This document shows, piece by piece, positions 52,562 through 62,100 of a DNA stretch of 64,000 nucleotides. This DNA is from Bordetella genomosp. 11 (GTDB lineage: Bacteria > Pseudomonadota > Gammaproteobacteria > Burkholderiales > Burkholderiaceae_B). How positions within the stretch are numbered: position 1 is the stretch's first letter; each line of letters begins with the position of its first letter. The position numbers were made by a program, and so were the translations under genes. The stretch covers positions 3,658,001 through 3,722,000 of the forward strand of contig NZ_NEVS01000004.1 of assembly GCF_002261215.1 (NCBI RefSeq). Reading direction: 5' to 3'. The notes beneath the pieces are model-generated. The model ran no database searches. It saw only the letters and a list, made by a program, of their open reading frames with translations, and was not told the DNA's origin.

Positions 52562-53341
52562 ATGGCGCGAACGGATACGGGCATGGCCAAGAGAACCGAC
52601 GGCGGATGGACGGAAAACATGGATGGCGCGAACCGCGGCGAACTGAATGGCCGCCTGGGCTGGTACGGAAAAATTCCCGCGTCGGGCGATTTCGTGCACC
52701 GGCGGCTTTCCCGCGAACTGATTGCATGGTGGGACCGCTGGCTGCAACACGGCGTGGCCGGGCTGAAGCAGGCCGCGGAGCCGCACACGGCGCGCGGCTT
52801 CGCCGGCGCGCCCATCTGGAACTTCGCCATTCCCGCCGGCCTGGGGGCGGGCGTCGCCCAGCTGGGCTGCATCGCGCCCAGCCGCGACCGCGTGGGCCGC
52901 GGCTATCCGCTGTGCGTGGCCCTGCCGATGCGCGCCGACGAGTACCGCAGCGGCCTGCTCGACGGCGCGACCGACTACTACCGCCAGATCGGCATGAACA
53001 TGCTGGCGGCGGTCAGGCACGGCTGCACACCGGAAATCTTCGACCGGTCGCTGCTGTACGTCAGCCTGCCCGGCGGCGCGCCGGACCTGCCGTCACCGGG
53101 CGGCAGCGACATCATGGATATCCTGAACGCCGGCACGACCGGGGCCGCCACCCCGCTTGCCACGCGGTCGCTGGCGGCCTGGCCCGACCTGCCGTTCTGC
53201 TTCAACCCCAGTTCTCATACCAGCTATTGGTGGACCAACCAGGCCGACGGGGCCCCGCTTCAGACCTATGTACACGGCGGCGCCCTGAACGCAACATTGT
53301 TTTCCCGGCTGTTTTCCTCGCTGCCCGCGTGGCGGCCATGA
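52562..53341 (+). CDS. tagF: T6SS regulator TagF (ImpM-like)
   Basis: A 259-residue TagF-domain protein: LGWYGKIPASGDFVHRRLSRELIAWWDRWLQHG near residues 31-63, then SRDRVGRGYPLCVALPM and a C-terminal SYWWTNQADG. TagF represses T6SS assembly after translation, either by sequestering Fha or through the kinase pathway. It is 10 bases after tssM. ATG 52562 and later ATGs at 52583 and 52619 are all possible. No fha gene is visible in this locus. Confidence 0.92.
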   Translation: MARTDTGMAKRTDGGWTENMDGANRGELNGRLGWYGKIPASGDFVHRRLSRELIAWWDRWLQHGVAGLKQAAEPHTARGFAGAPIWNFAIPAGLGAGVAQLGCIAPSRDRVGRGYPLCVALPMRADEYRSGLLDGATDYYRQIGMNMLAAVRHGCTPEIFDRSLLYVSLPGGAPDLPSPGGSDIMDILNAGTTGAATPLATRSLAAWPDLPFCFNPSSHTSYWWTNQADGAPLQTYVHGGALNATLFSRLFSSLPAWRP

Positions 53342-53400
53342 CGACGCCAGTTCCCGGAGCCGACCATGCCCTCAGTTTCCGCATCCTTGCCCGCGCGTGA
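53338..53400 (+). pseudogene. Possible original N-terminus of the kinase gene
   Basis: A 20-codon frame whose ATG overlaps the tagF stop (ATGA), the coupling used throughout this operon. It ends in SFRILARA, which resembles the (Y/F)RILxxLG start of bacterial Ser/Thr kinases, and then meets TGA. A deletion removing the N-lobe and shifting frame between here and about 53,400 would explain it. This is an inference; chance cannot be excluded. Confidence 0.4.
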
Positions 53401-55327
53401 CGTTGAAACGCTGGATCGCTACGCGGCCGCGGGCGGCATGTCGACGGACCGCATCCGCCGCATCCTGGCCGACCTTGCCCCTGCCCTGCGCGATCTGCAC
53501 CGGGCGGGACGCGCGCACGGAGATATCGCGCCGTCGACGATCGGGTGGGACGGGTACGGACGCGCGAGCCTGCTGACGCCCCCCCTGGCGCCAGCGGCCA
53601 ATGCGGAGAACGCGACCCGCCGCGAGGGCTATGCCGCCTTCGAGCAATACACGGACGACCCGGACACCCCCTGCGGGCCATGGACGGATATCTACGCGCT
53701 TTCCGCCACCGCCTGCGCGCTGCTGACCGGCCTTGCCCCGCCGCCGGCGCTGGCCCGCTGCGTGCACGACGATTATGTGCCCCTGGCGCAACGGCGCGGG
53801 CCCGAGGAACAGGCTTTCTGCGCCGTGCTGGACCGCGGCCTGGCCATGGACGCGCGAGCGCGTCCACGGGACATCGATGAATTCGCGCGGGCGCTGGGGT
53901 TCGCCGCGGCAACCGCCGCCGCGGCGAAAGAGACCGCGGCGCCGCTGGACAACGCGACACCGGCCGGGACAACGCAGACCGGAGCGGCGATTTTGGACGT
54001 CGGGGCAGGCGCCAGCGTGGCCGCCGCGTCGATGGAGGTATCGCCGCCGGCCGCCGGGCCAGGCGCCAGCATGGCCGCGGCGCCGATGGAGGGATCGCCG
54101 CCGGCCGCCGCAGCCGTGCCCCGCCATCATCCGAGCGCGCTGGAGGACCCGGACGGGCTGCCCCCCGCTATCGATGCCGAACCCGCCGCGCCGGCTGGCG
54201 ACGCCGGGTTCGAGCCGGCTTCCGGCGGACATGATCCCGGCGGCCGGGAGAGCGGCGTCACCGTGTATCGGGAAGGACGGCTGGCCGATACGCAGGCCGC
54301 CACCGCGCGGACGCCCGCGCAGGATCCCGCCGCCGCCCAATATGCGGAGGCCGTTGCGTCCATCCACACGCGCGAGGAGCCCGAACGTCGATATCCGAAA
54401 AGCGAGCGGCCGCGGGCGTCCGCTTCGCGCAAGCACCGTCCACGCCAACGCGCGCCCCGGCTATTGGTCCTGGCGGTGTCCGCGCTGATCGCGGTCGTGC
54501 TTTACGTATGGCTGCGGCCCCAGCCGTCGCCGCGCATCAGATCCGTGGCCCGCGTATCGACGACCGCGCCGGGCAATGCACAAGGAGAAGCACCGAAAGC
54601 GACGCAAGCCGGCGCTTCCGATGCCGCAAGCAGCGGGACGCCGAATGCGGTGCCGGGCAAAGCGCCGGAAGCGGCGACACCCCTGGCGCAGGGATCGACC
54701 AGGGGCGGCGCCGAGGGAGCGCCCGGCAATAGTCCCACATCATCATTGGCCAGTACGGTGCCGTCAGGGACCCCACCGGTTTCCACCGCCAATAGTTCAG
54801 GCGCGTCGCCATCGAATGGCGCGGAGACAGCGGCGGCGCGGGATAACCCCGGCCTCACCCCCGGTACGTCAACGGCGCCGCCATCCGGCGCCGATAGCGC
54901 CTCGACCGCTGTCGCGTCGACGGCACCGGATGCATCGGCGACTTCCGTGCCATCGGGCGCCGCGGGCCCCATGGCCACGGGCACAGACACAAGCACGGGC
55001 GCGGCCACAGGAAACGCCAGCGCGACCGCCACCGTCGCGAACGCCGCCAAACCCGAAACCAAACCCGGCGCGACCGCGAACGCCGCGGCAAAACCGCCTA
55101 TTCCCGCCGCCAGCAAAGCGCCGGTCGCGGTGTCGGTCGCCATCCGACCCTGGGGCGAGGTGCTCGTCAACGGTAAATCGCGCGGCGTCAGTCCACCCTT
55201 GAACAGCCTGAGACTGGCACCGGGCAGGTACGACATCACCGTCCGCAATAATGCGAGCCCTGACTACCATCAGACCCTGAACGTCACGGCGGACCGCAAC
55301 GCCACGATCGCCCATACGTTCCAATAA
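53366..55327 (+). CDS. PpkA-like protein kinase remnant with PEGA domain, N-lobe missing
   Basis: A 653-residue protein starting inside a kinase C-lobe: LRDLHRAGRAHGDIAPSTIGWD (catalytic-loop equivalent, Asp53), then REGYAAFEQY and TDIYALSATACALLTG. There is no glycine loop, no catalytic Lys, HRD is HGD, and no DFG follows. An Ala/Gly/Ser-rich stretch, one membrane helix (about residues 363-383), a long low-complexity periplasmic linker and a C-terminal PEGA domain (about 585-653) complete it. A separate short frame beginning ATG 53338, coupled to tagF, encodes an FRILARA segment resembling a kinase's first strand, then stops at 53400. CGGAG precedes ATG 53366. It is probably a pseudokinase or a broken ppkA. 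Confidence 0.72.
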   Translation: MPSVSASLPARDVETLDRYAAAGGMSTDRIRRILADLAPALRDLHRAGRAHGDIAPSTIGWDGYGRASLLTPPLAPAANAENATRREGYAAFEQYTDDPDTPCGPWTDIYALSATACALLTGLAPPPALARCVHDDYVPLAQRRGPEEQAFCAVLDRGLAMDARARPRDIDEFARALGFAAATAAAAKETAAPLDNATPAGTTQTGAAILDVGAGASVAAASMEVSPPAAGPGASMAAAPMEGSPPAAAAVPRHHPSALEDPDGLPPAIDAEPAAPAGDAGFEPASGGHDPGGRESGVTVYREGRLADTQAATARTPAQDPAAAQYAEAVASIHTREEPERRYPKSERPRASASRKHRPRQRAPRLLVLAVSALIAVVLYVWLRPQPSPRIRSVARVSTTAPGNAQGEAPKATQAGASDAASSGTPNAVPGKAPEAATPLAQGSTRGGAEGAPGNSPTSSLASTVPSGTPPVSTANSSGASPSNGAETAAARDNPGLTPGTSTAPPSGADSASTAVASTAPDASATSVPSGAAGPMATGTDTSTGAATGNASATATVANAAKPETKPGATANAAAKPPIPAASKAPVAVSVAIRPWGEVLVNGKSRGVSPPLNSLRLAPGRYDITVRNNASPDYHQTLNVTADRNATIAHTFQ

Positions 55328-55414
55328 CCGCGCCACTACGACCCCGGCGCGCCGGCCGGGATGGCCGGTAGCCTGCATCGCGCATCGACGCCCCGGCGAG
55401 CGGCGGCGGAAATG

Positions 55415-55443
55415 AATCGGCCCCGCGATCAGCGGGGCCGATT
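55415..55443. terminator. Strong bidirectional terminator after the T6SS operon
   Basis: A perfect 12-bp stem, AATCGGCCCCGC paired with GCGGGGCCGATT, with a 5-base loop. T-rich sequence lies on both sides (TTGTTCTT to the right on the plus strand, ATTCATTT on the minus strand). It lies between the rightward T6SS operon and the leftward DUF4148 gene, so it can end both transcripts. Confidence 0.85.
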
Positions 55444-55513
55444 GTTCTTGCGATGATGGCGGCAACGACACGGGGCCGGCATCTTCGGAGCGGACGTCGA
55501 ATCCCGCCGGGGC

Positions 55514-55846
55514 TTACGCACCTTGGAACGGCTGGTTGTCCAGGTCGCCGAAGGCGATGCTGGTCGTCGTGTTGCCGCGGTCGATATCGGCGGTGATCTG
55601 GGCACGCGTCACACCGCTATCGGCTTGCGCGGTGAACGGGGCGTTGTTCGATTCGCTGTTGCCCGTCAGGCCGGCAAGGCGCGCTTGCTGCAGTTCCGCG
55701 ACGACTTGCGCGCGGCTTACGGTATTGGCAGCCTGGCCGTAGACGCCCTGGAAGGGAACGTTGTCCGGCTCGCTGTTGGCCGCCTGGGCCGCGCCGATGG
55801 CGGCGAAAGAAAGAATCACGGCGGAAACAATGGTCTTGGCATTCAT
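55514..55846 (-). CDS. Exported DUF4148-like protein
   Basis: A 110-residue exported protein with signal peptide MNAKTIVSAVILSFAAIGAAQA. The mature part has two repeats of an N-(N/D)-x-PF motif (EPDNVPFQGVYG and ESNNAPFTAQAD), each followed by a (V/S)xRAQ(V/I)xA(E/D) helix, and a closing DNQPFQGA. This matches the small DUF4148 family that is expanded in Bordetella, Burkholderia and relatives. Function unknown. AAGGAG precedes the start. Confidence 0.82.
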   Translation of the reverse strand: MNAKTIVSAVILSFAAIGAAQAANSEPDNVPFQGVYGQAANTVSRAQVVAELQQARLAGLTGNSESNNAPFTAQADSGVTRAQITADIDRGNTTTSIAFGDLDNQPFQGA

Positions 55847-56128
55847 GGCAGTACTCCTTAGTCCTGGTTGAGTGGCTCGGGACGGACATCGCGGAGAGGG
55901 AGGGGAGGGGTTCCGCGATGTCCGTTGCTGTTCCCGATGAAACGCATTCTGCGCCGCCAGGACTTAGGGATAAACCCTAGGATGAGGAAATCATATTTCC
56001 ATAAACGCAAATAATCCGCTCGCATTAGGCCATGGCTATGGAAGCCATAGCCAAAGCCAAAGCCAAAGCCAAAGCGCCATAACCCGGCGCACCGCCCTAC
56101 CACCGGGGATGTCCGCCCCCCGCGGGCG
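55847..56128. other. Intergenic region with hairpin and AGCCAA tandem repeat
   Basis: 282 bases, partly AT-rich (55,980-56,025), holding the promoter of the DUF4148 gene. A hairpin GGCTATGG/CCATAGCC (56034-56052) is followed at once by a hexamer repeat. No gene is seen. Confidence 0.5.
56049..56072. repeat. Four AGCCAA hexamer repeats
   Basis: Four perfect tandem copies of AGCCAA, overlapping the 3' arm of the hairpin at 56034-56052. They are downstream of the MFS gene and upstream of the DUF4148 gene. Copy number could vary by slippage. Confidence 0.8.
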
Positions 56129-57493
56129 CTAGACGCGCGTCTCGTCTTCGGCCCGCGTCTCTTTTGCCAGGGACTCTTCGGCCTCCGCGGCCGTGGCCCG
56201 GGGAGGCGCCACCACGTCGGCCTGGGGCTCGACCATGACGAGTTGCTGGTCGACCTCCGGGTCCACCCGCGGATCCAGGGTGGCGGCGGCCGCGGGCGAG
56301 CTTTGCAGCGCGTCCGGCATGGCCTGGAAGTGCATGGGCGCCTCGTCCACCTGATGCTCGTGCGTCACTTTGATGGGCCGCACGGTCAGCACCAGCGTCA
56401 GGGCGCAAGCGGAAATGAACACGTAATACATGTTGGGGCCCGCCAGCGACATCAGGCCGCCGGCGATCAATGGCCCGACGCAAGCGCCGATGCCATAGGC
56501 CATCAGCAGGATCGCGCTCAGGCCGACCCGGCGTTCCGGCTCCACATGGTCGTTGGCGAAGGCCGCGCCCAGCGGATACAGCGTGAACTGCAGCACGCCA
56601 AACACGCATGACAGCAATAGCAGCAACGGGAACGGCATGGACAGCCATCCCCACATCAAGGCCGGCAACACCGTCAGCAGGGCCGCGTTGAAACGGATCA
56701 ATCCGGCGCGATTGACCCGGTCGGACACCCACCCCATCGGAAACTGCGACAGCAAGCCGGCCGTCACGGTGGCGGCGACATACACCGCCACCTGGGCGGT
56801 GGAAAAGCCGTGCCGCGCCGCGTACACGGGGGCCAGGCCGTAGAAACCGCCGGACAGCAGCCCCGCGACGAACAGCACGGTCAGCGACAGCGGCACGCGC
56901 GACGCGAAGAAGCGCAGGTCCAGCGGTGCCGGGACAGGCGTGGCCGGATGCGAGCGCGCGGTCAGCGCGATGGGCACCAGGCAGAGAATCTGGAATACCG
57001 CCACCAGCGTCAGGGGCCGCAGGTCCAGCGTGGCGAACAAGGTCAGCGACAGCTGGCCCAGGACGGTGCCCAGGCCGGACATCAGCATGTAGACGGAGAA
57101 AACCCGCCCGCGCAGCCGGTTTTCCGTCTGCTCGTTCAGCCAGCTTTCCAGCACCATGAACTGCGTCACCATGGCGATGCCGGCAACCAGGCGGAATACC
57201 AGCCACAGGGACAATATCTCGATCGAAGCCTGGGCCAGCACCATGACGGCGGCGATGGCCGCACACGCCACGAAAGCGCGGATGTGGCCCACACGGATAA
57301 GCAACCGGTGTCCCAGCCGCGCGCCGCAGACCAACCCCAGGTAATAGCCCGCGATCAGGGTACCCACCCAGAACGGACTGACGGACTGCGCGGTCAGGCG
57401 CAGCCCCATGAAGGTATTGAACAGGCCGGTACCGCACAGCATCAGCAGCGCGGCCATATACAGGGAAGAGAAAGAGGAAATCGTGGCGAACAT
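56129..57493 (-). CDS. MFS transporter (YcaD-like)
   Basis: A 454-residue major-facilitator protein with about 12 membrane segments. It has the YcaD/sugar-efflux-like opening SLYMAALLMLCGTGLFNTFMGLRL, GARLGHRLLIRVGHIRAF (motif A), MVLESWLNEQTENRLRGRVFSVYML (a hallmark of this subgroup) and PMGWVSDRVNR in the second half. About 70 C-terminal residues form a charged, Pro/Ala/Glu-rich cytoplasmic tail with no known domain. Substrate unknown. It stands alone. Confidence 0.88.
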   Translation of the reverse strand: MFATISSFSSLYMAALLMLCGTGLFNTFMGLRLTAQSVSPFWVGTLIAGYYLGLVCGARLGHRLLIRVGHIRAFVACAAIAAVMVLAQASIEILSLWLVFRLVAGIAMVTQFMVLESWLNEQTENRLRGRVFSVYMLMSGLGTVLGQLSLTLFATLDLRPLTLVAVFQILCLVPIALTARSHPATPVPAPLDLRFFASRVPLSLTVLFVAGLLSGGFYGLAPVYAARHGFSTAQVAVYVAATVTAGLLSQFPMGWVSDRVNRAGLIRFNAALLTVLPALMWGWLSMPFPLLLLLSCVFGVLQFTLYPLGAAFANDHVEPERRVGLSAILLMAYGIGACVGPLIAGGLMSLAGPNMYYVFISACALTLVLTVRPIKVTHEHQVDEAPMHFQAMPDALQSSPAAAATLDPRVDPEVDQQLVMVEPQADVVAPPRATAAEAEESLAKETRAEDETRV

Positions 57494-57564
57494 AGTGCGC
57501 TTAATGGCGAGAGCCGCGCTGGGCGGCTCTCGGATGGGCGGTACTCAGCAGGCGGGCGACCGTA

Positions 57565-58068
57565 TCAGCACTTGGCGAGCATCGATGCCGCGTCGCTAAC
57601 CTCGAACTTGCCGGGTGCTTCGATATTCAGCGCCTTGACCACGCCATCCTCCAGCACCATGGCATAGCGCTGCGAACGCATCCCCATGCCGCGCGCGTTC
57701 AGGTCCAGTTCCAGGCCCAGCGCCTTCGTCCAGGTGGCCGAACCGTCGGCCAGCATGCGGACCTTGCCGCCCGTCTTCTGGTCGCGGCCCCAGGCGCCCA
57801 TCACGAAGGCGTCATTGACCGACACGCACCAGATCTCGTCCACGCCCTTCGCCTTGAACGCATCCGCATTCTGGATAAAGCCCGGCAGGTGCTTGTTCGA
57901 GCAGGTCGGCGTGAAAGCGCCCGGCACGGCGAACACCACGATCTTCTTGCCCTTCACCAGGTCCGCGACCTGGAAATTGTTCGGACCGAGCGCGCAGCTC
58001 TCGGTCTCGGTTTCGATGAACTCGGTCAGGGTGCCGTCAGGGACCCGGTCGCCGACTTTGATGGTCAT
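57565..58068 (-). CDS. Peroxiredoxin, Prx5 type
   Basis: A 167-residue peroxiredoxin of the Prx5/AhpE-like 'redoxin' type. Peroxidatic Cys56 lies in PGAFTPTCSNKHLPGF. Other cysteines are at 25, 81 and 167; the terminal one could resolve the disulfide. The GMRSQRYAMVLEDGVV segment is typical. It reduces hydrogen peroxide and organic peroxides using thioredoxin, glutaredoxin or glutathione. GGAGA precedes the start. Confidence 0.94.
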   Translation of the reverse strand: MTIKVGDRVPDGTLTEFIETETESCALGPNNFQVADLVKGKKIVVFAVPGAFTPTCSNKHLPGFIQNADAFKAKGVDEIWCVSVNDAFVMGAWGRDQKTGGKVRMLADGSATWTKALGLELDLNARGMGMRSQRYAMVLEDGVVKALNIEAPGKFEVSDAASMLAKC

Positions 58069-58177
58069 TGATTATCTCCAGTGAAACAACGAAAAACGCT
58101 TTCCATTCGCTCGTCGCGCCGATGACGCGACGAGCCGCAACGCCCGTGCCTGGCCGGCGGCCGGACACGCGCGCAGG

Positions 58178-59071
58178 TCAACTCTGCGCCGACGATGCCA
58201 GATTATGCTGCGAAAACCATTCGAGCATGCGCTCCCAGGCCTGTTCCGCCTGCGCCTTGCGGTAACTCGGCCGATAGTCGGCATGAAACGCATGCCCGGC
58301 GCCCTGGTAGACGTCGATGACGGACGCCTTGGCGGCGGAGGAACCCTTGGATAGCGCTTCCCGCATGGCGGCCACGTCGTCCTGCGTAATGCCGGTGTCT
58401 TCAGCGCCGTAGGCGCCGCGCACGGGCGCATGCATGTCGCCGGCGATGTCCACGGGGAATTTCGGCCGCAGGGTCTCGTCGCGCTTGCCGCGCAAGGGGC
58501 CGTAGAACGCCGCACCGGCCTTCAGCTTGGGATCGTGGGCCGAGTACAGCCATACGAAGCGGCCGCCCCAGCAGAACCCGATAATGCCCAGCTTGCCGGC
58601 GTCGCCGTTATGCCCGGCCGCCCATTTGGCGGTGGCGTCCAGGTCGCCGATCACCTGCGCATCCGGAATTTTGCTGATGATGTCCGCCTGCAGCTTGGCA
58701 ATGTCGGTGTACTTCGTGGGATCGCCCTGGCGCGCGAAGAGATCGGGCGCGATGGCCAGGTAGCCGCGGTGCGCGAGGCGCCGGCAGATGTCCTGGATGT
58801 ACTCATGCAAGCCGAAGATTTCCGGCACCACCAGCACCGTCGGCAGACGGGTACCCCCCTGCGGCTGGGCGCGATAGGCGCGCATATTCCCGCCGGCGGC
58901 CGGCACTTCCACCCAGCCGGCGGTCAATCCCTTGGCGTCGGTCTTGATCGCCGTCTGCGCCATGACGGGCCCCGCCGCCAGGCAAAAGCCCGATGCCGCG
59001 GCGGTGGCGATGAAACCGCGGCGATCCAGGCGCAGCGGCGGCAGAAGGCTATCCAGGTGTTTGTCGTCCAT
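58178..59071 (-). CDS. Tat-exported dienelactone hydrolase family protein
   Basis: A 297-residue alpha/beta hydrolase of the dienelactone hydrolase family. The N-terminus holds a twin-arginine signal (LDRRGFIATAAASGFCLAAG), so it should be exported folded. Catalytic residues are Cys167 in GIIGFCWGGRF, the Asp in YGAEDTGI (about 225) and the His in GAGHAFHADYR (about 260-263). Glu84 in VVPEIFGL matches the family's regulatory Glu. The substrate is unlikely to be chlorocatechol-derived, since no aromatic pathway is nearby. CGGAG precedes the start. Confidence 0.9.
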   Translation of the reverse strand: MDDKHLDSLLPPLRLDRRGFIATAAASGFCLAAGPVMAQTAIKTDAKGLTAGWVEVPAAGGNMRAYRAQPQGGTRLPTVLVVPEIFGLHEYIQDICRRLAHRGYLAIAPDLFARQGDPTKYTDIAKLQADIISKIPDAQVIGDLDATAKWAAGHNGDAGKLGIIGFCWGGRFVWLYSAHDPKLKAGAAFYGPLRGKRDETLRPKFPVDIAGDMHAPVRGAYGAEDTGITQDDVAAMREALSKGSSAAKASVIDVYQGAGHAFHADYRPSYRKAQAEQAWERMLEWFSQHNLASSAQS

Positions 59072-59124
59072 GCTGATGAACTCCGTTCGTTACCGTATGC
59101 CGGGAACGCCCCCGGCGGGCGGCC

Positions 59125-62100
59125 TCAACGCCTCAAGGAAAATTCCACCCGGCTCGGCGGACCATTGTCCTTCACGCCTTCCGCCGACAGGTTCGGTGCG
59201 ACCATGAATATCCGGTCCATCGGCGCGCCCTGCTGCTGCAGCTGTTCGTACGCCGCCTGGGCCCGCGCATCGGCCAGCTTGCGCAATTGGTCCTCGCCGG
59301 CCGGCGCCGCCTGCTTCAGCAAGGCTTCCATCTGCGCCGGCGGCACGGATTTCGCCATGCCGATGAAATTGCGCGGCTTGTTGTCGATCTTGGTGTTGTC
59401 GTAAGCGGCCTCCAGGTACTTCGCGCGTTCGGCCTCGGACAGCGGCGCATCGCCGTCCAGCCGGCCGCTCTTGCCGGTGGCGCGCGAGCGCGCGGCACGG
59501 ATACGCATATCCACCCAGGACTGGCGCAGGCCGGCCTCGTCGGACACCGGGTCCGCGCGTCCGGCGATGTCCATCTTCAGCGACGGCCGGTCGGCCATCG
59601 CCGCCGCCAGCTTCTTCAGCTTTTCCTTGTCGTCGTCGCTCAGCGTCGAACTGCCCGGTTCGAAGGCGATATAGGACAGCTCGTCGCCACCGCCGAAGGC
59701 CGACGCCAGCAGGCTGAATGGCGAGGTGACGGCCTTGACGATAAGGTTGCCGATGACGCGGAGAATGATGCCGCCCACCGAAAAATTGGGATCGTCGAGC
59801 GACCCGGATATCGGCAGGTTGATATCGATATTGCCGGAACGATCTTTCAACAATGCGACGGCGAGCATCACCGGCAAGGTGGTCGCCTGCGGGCTGTTGG
59901 TCTTCGCGCCGAAGGTCAGCTGGTCCAGCTGCACACGGTTGCTGGCCTGCAGCTGCCGGTCCTTCAGGCGGTATTCGACATCCATCGACAGCTTGCCGCG
60001 CTCGATGGGATAGCCGACGTACTTCGCCGAGTACGTCGTGAAGCGCGGCAGGTCGACGCCGCGCGCCGACGCCTTGATGTCCAGCGTCAGGAATTTGGCG
60101 AAGGGCTGGACGATGCCGCTGATCGACAGCGGCGCGGTACGGTACACACGTCCCGTCACGCTGACCTTGGCGGGCTTGGGGTCGGTGGACGACACCGCCG
60201 ACACAGATCCCTCGATGGCGGACAGTTCGGCGGTGTAGTTGGGCCGCACGAAGCGGTCGTTGAACGTCGCCCGCCCATTCTTCAGCGTGACGCTGCGCAC
60301 GGCGATATCGGGCATGCCGCCCTGGGCGTGGGATTCGGCCGGGCCGCTGGACGCCTTCGTCCGGGACGGCTCGGGCGCCGGCGCCGATGGTGTCTCGCGC
60401 GCCTGCGTGTCCTGCGTGATGGAGCCGCCCGCCTTGCCGGGCTCGGCGATAAGGCTCATCACATTGAGCTGGCCCTGGGAATTCAGCAACACGTTGCCGT
60501 AGAAATTGTCCAGCGTCACATCGCCCAGGTCTATCGTGGGCTTGCCGCCGGACAGCGATATCGCCATGCTGCGCAGGCTGAGCAGCTTCCAGGCCAGGAA
60601 ATCGGCACGGTTCACACGATCCTGCAGGTTCAGGTCGCTGACGTCCACGCCGCCCTTCCACATGACTTTCATCGGCGCCGCGCCCCGCGCGCCGGTGAAG
60701 TCCACATCGCCTTTGGCACCCAGCCGGATCGATTTCACCGTCGCGTTCAAGCGCGATGCGGCATACGGCGCCAGCATCGCCACGTCCAGGTTGGACAGAT
60801 CGACACGCGCCTTCACCGCCAGCGGGTTCAGCGTCAGGCTGCCCTGGGATGCCAGGTCGCCGTCACCCAGGAGGCCTGAAGCGCGCAGGTCGAACTTCGA
60901 CGATCCCGAGCCCAGCACGAACCTGTCCACCCCCAGCGCCAGGCGCTTCACGCCCACCGTGACCGGGGGATTCAGCGTTTCATCGCGTGCGGATACGCCG
61001 GCGAGGTCCAGCTTGATGTCGGATGCCTGGATGGCATAAGTGCCGGCCTTGTCCCGGACGTCGACCTTGGCGGCGGCGCCGACGGTGCCCGCCAGGAGAG
61101 TGACCGGCGCGAAGCTGCGTACCGCGCTGGCGAACGGCGCCAGCGGCAGGCGGTCGGCCTTCGCATCCAGGGTCAGGGCCAAAGGCTGCAGGATCACGCC
61201 GCCGGTGGCATGCAGCGTCGCGCCATCGGGGTTCTCCGCGCCCAGCTCGATGGCGATGGGCTGGTCCTTGGGCTGGGGCAGCGCGACATGGGTGACGGAC
61301 ACCGAGACCTTGTCCAGCGCATAGTCCAGTTTGGTGGGCGCATCGCGCAGGCGCAGCTGGCCATTGACGATGGACACCTTGTCCACATTGATATGCCAGG
61401 GATCCGGCTCGGCGGCGGCCGTCGCGGTCGGTGGTGCTGCGGCCGGCGATGCTGCGGTCGGCGAGGCTGCGGTCGGTTGTGCTGTCGTCGGTTGTGCTGT
61501 CGTCGGTTGTGCTGTCGTCGATTGTGCCGTCGTCGATTGTGCCGTCGTCGGCGGGGTGGCGGTCGCGGGCGCGGTGTCCGTCGGTGCGGCGCCGCCCTTC
61601 GCCTCGGCCGCCGGCGGCGCGGCTGCGGCCCCGGCAGACGCCCGGGGCGCGGCAGTCGCGGTGTCCGGCGCCGTCGATCCCGTCGCGGCTGAAGCCTGGG
61701 AGTCGGGCTTGGCCGCCGCCGTTGGCGGCGCGGCGGTCCCTGGCGCGGCTACCGGCGGCACGGACGCGGTCTTCACGGTGGACACCGTGGCCGGCCCCTC
61801 TGTTTTGGCGCCCGCGCCCAGGCGCTGCAATTTGTCGATGACGTCCAGCCAATTGACGCGCTGGTCCGCGTAGCGGCGCGTCTGGATGTTCGGATCCACC
61901 AGCTCCACTTCGCCGACCTGCAGGCGCCTTTCCAGCGGCAGCGCGTCCACGCCACGCACGTTCAACGCGCTCCATGCCGCCAGGCGCTCATCCGAGGCCT
62001 CGCGCAGGTCGAGCTCACGCAGGCTCAGCCCGCCGGTGATGCGCAGCTTGGGCGCGGCATCCTTGGGCTGCTCGAAGGAAATGTGCAGATCGGAATCCAG

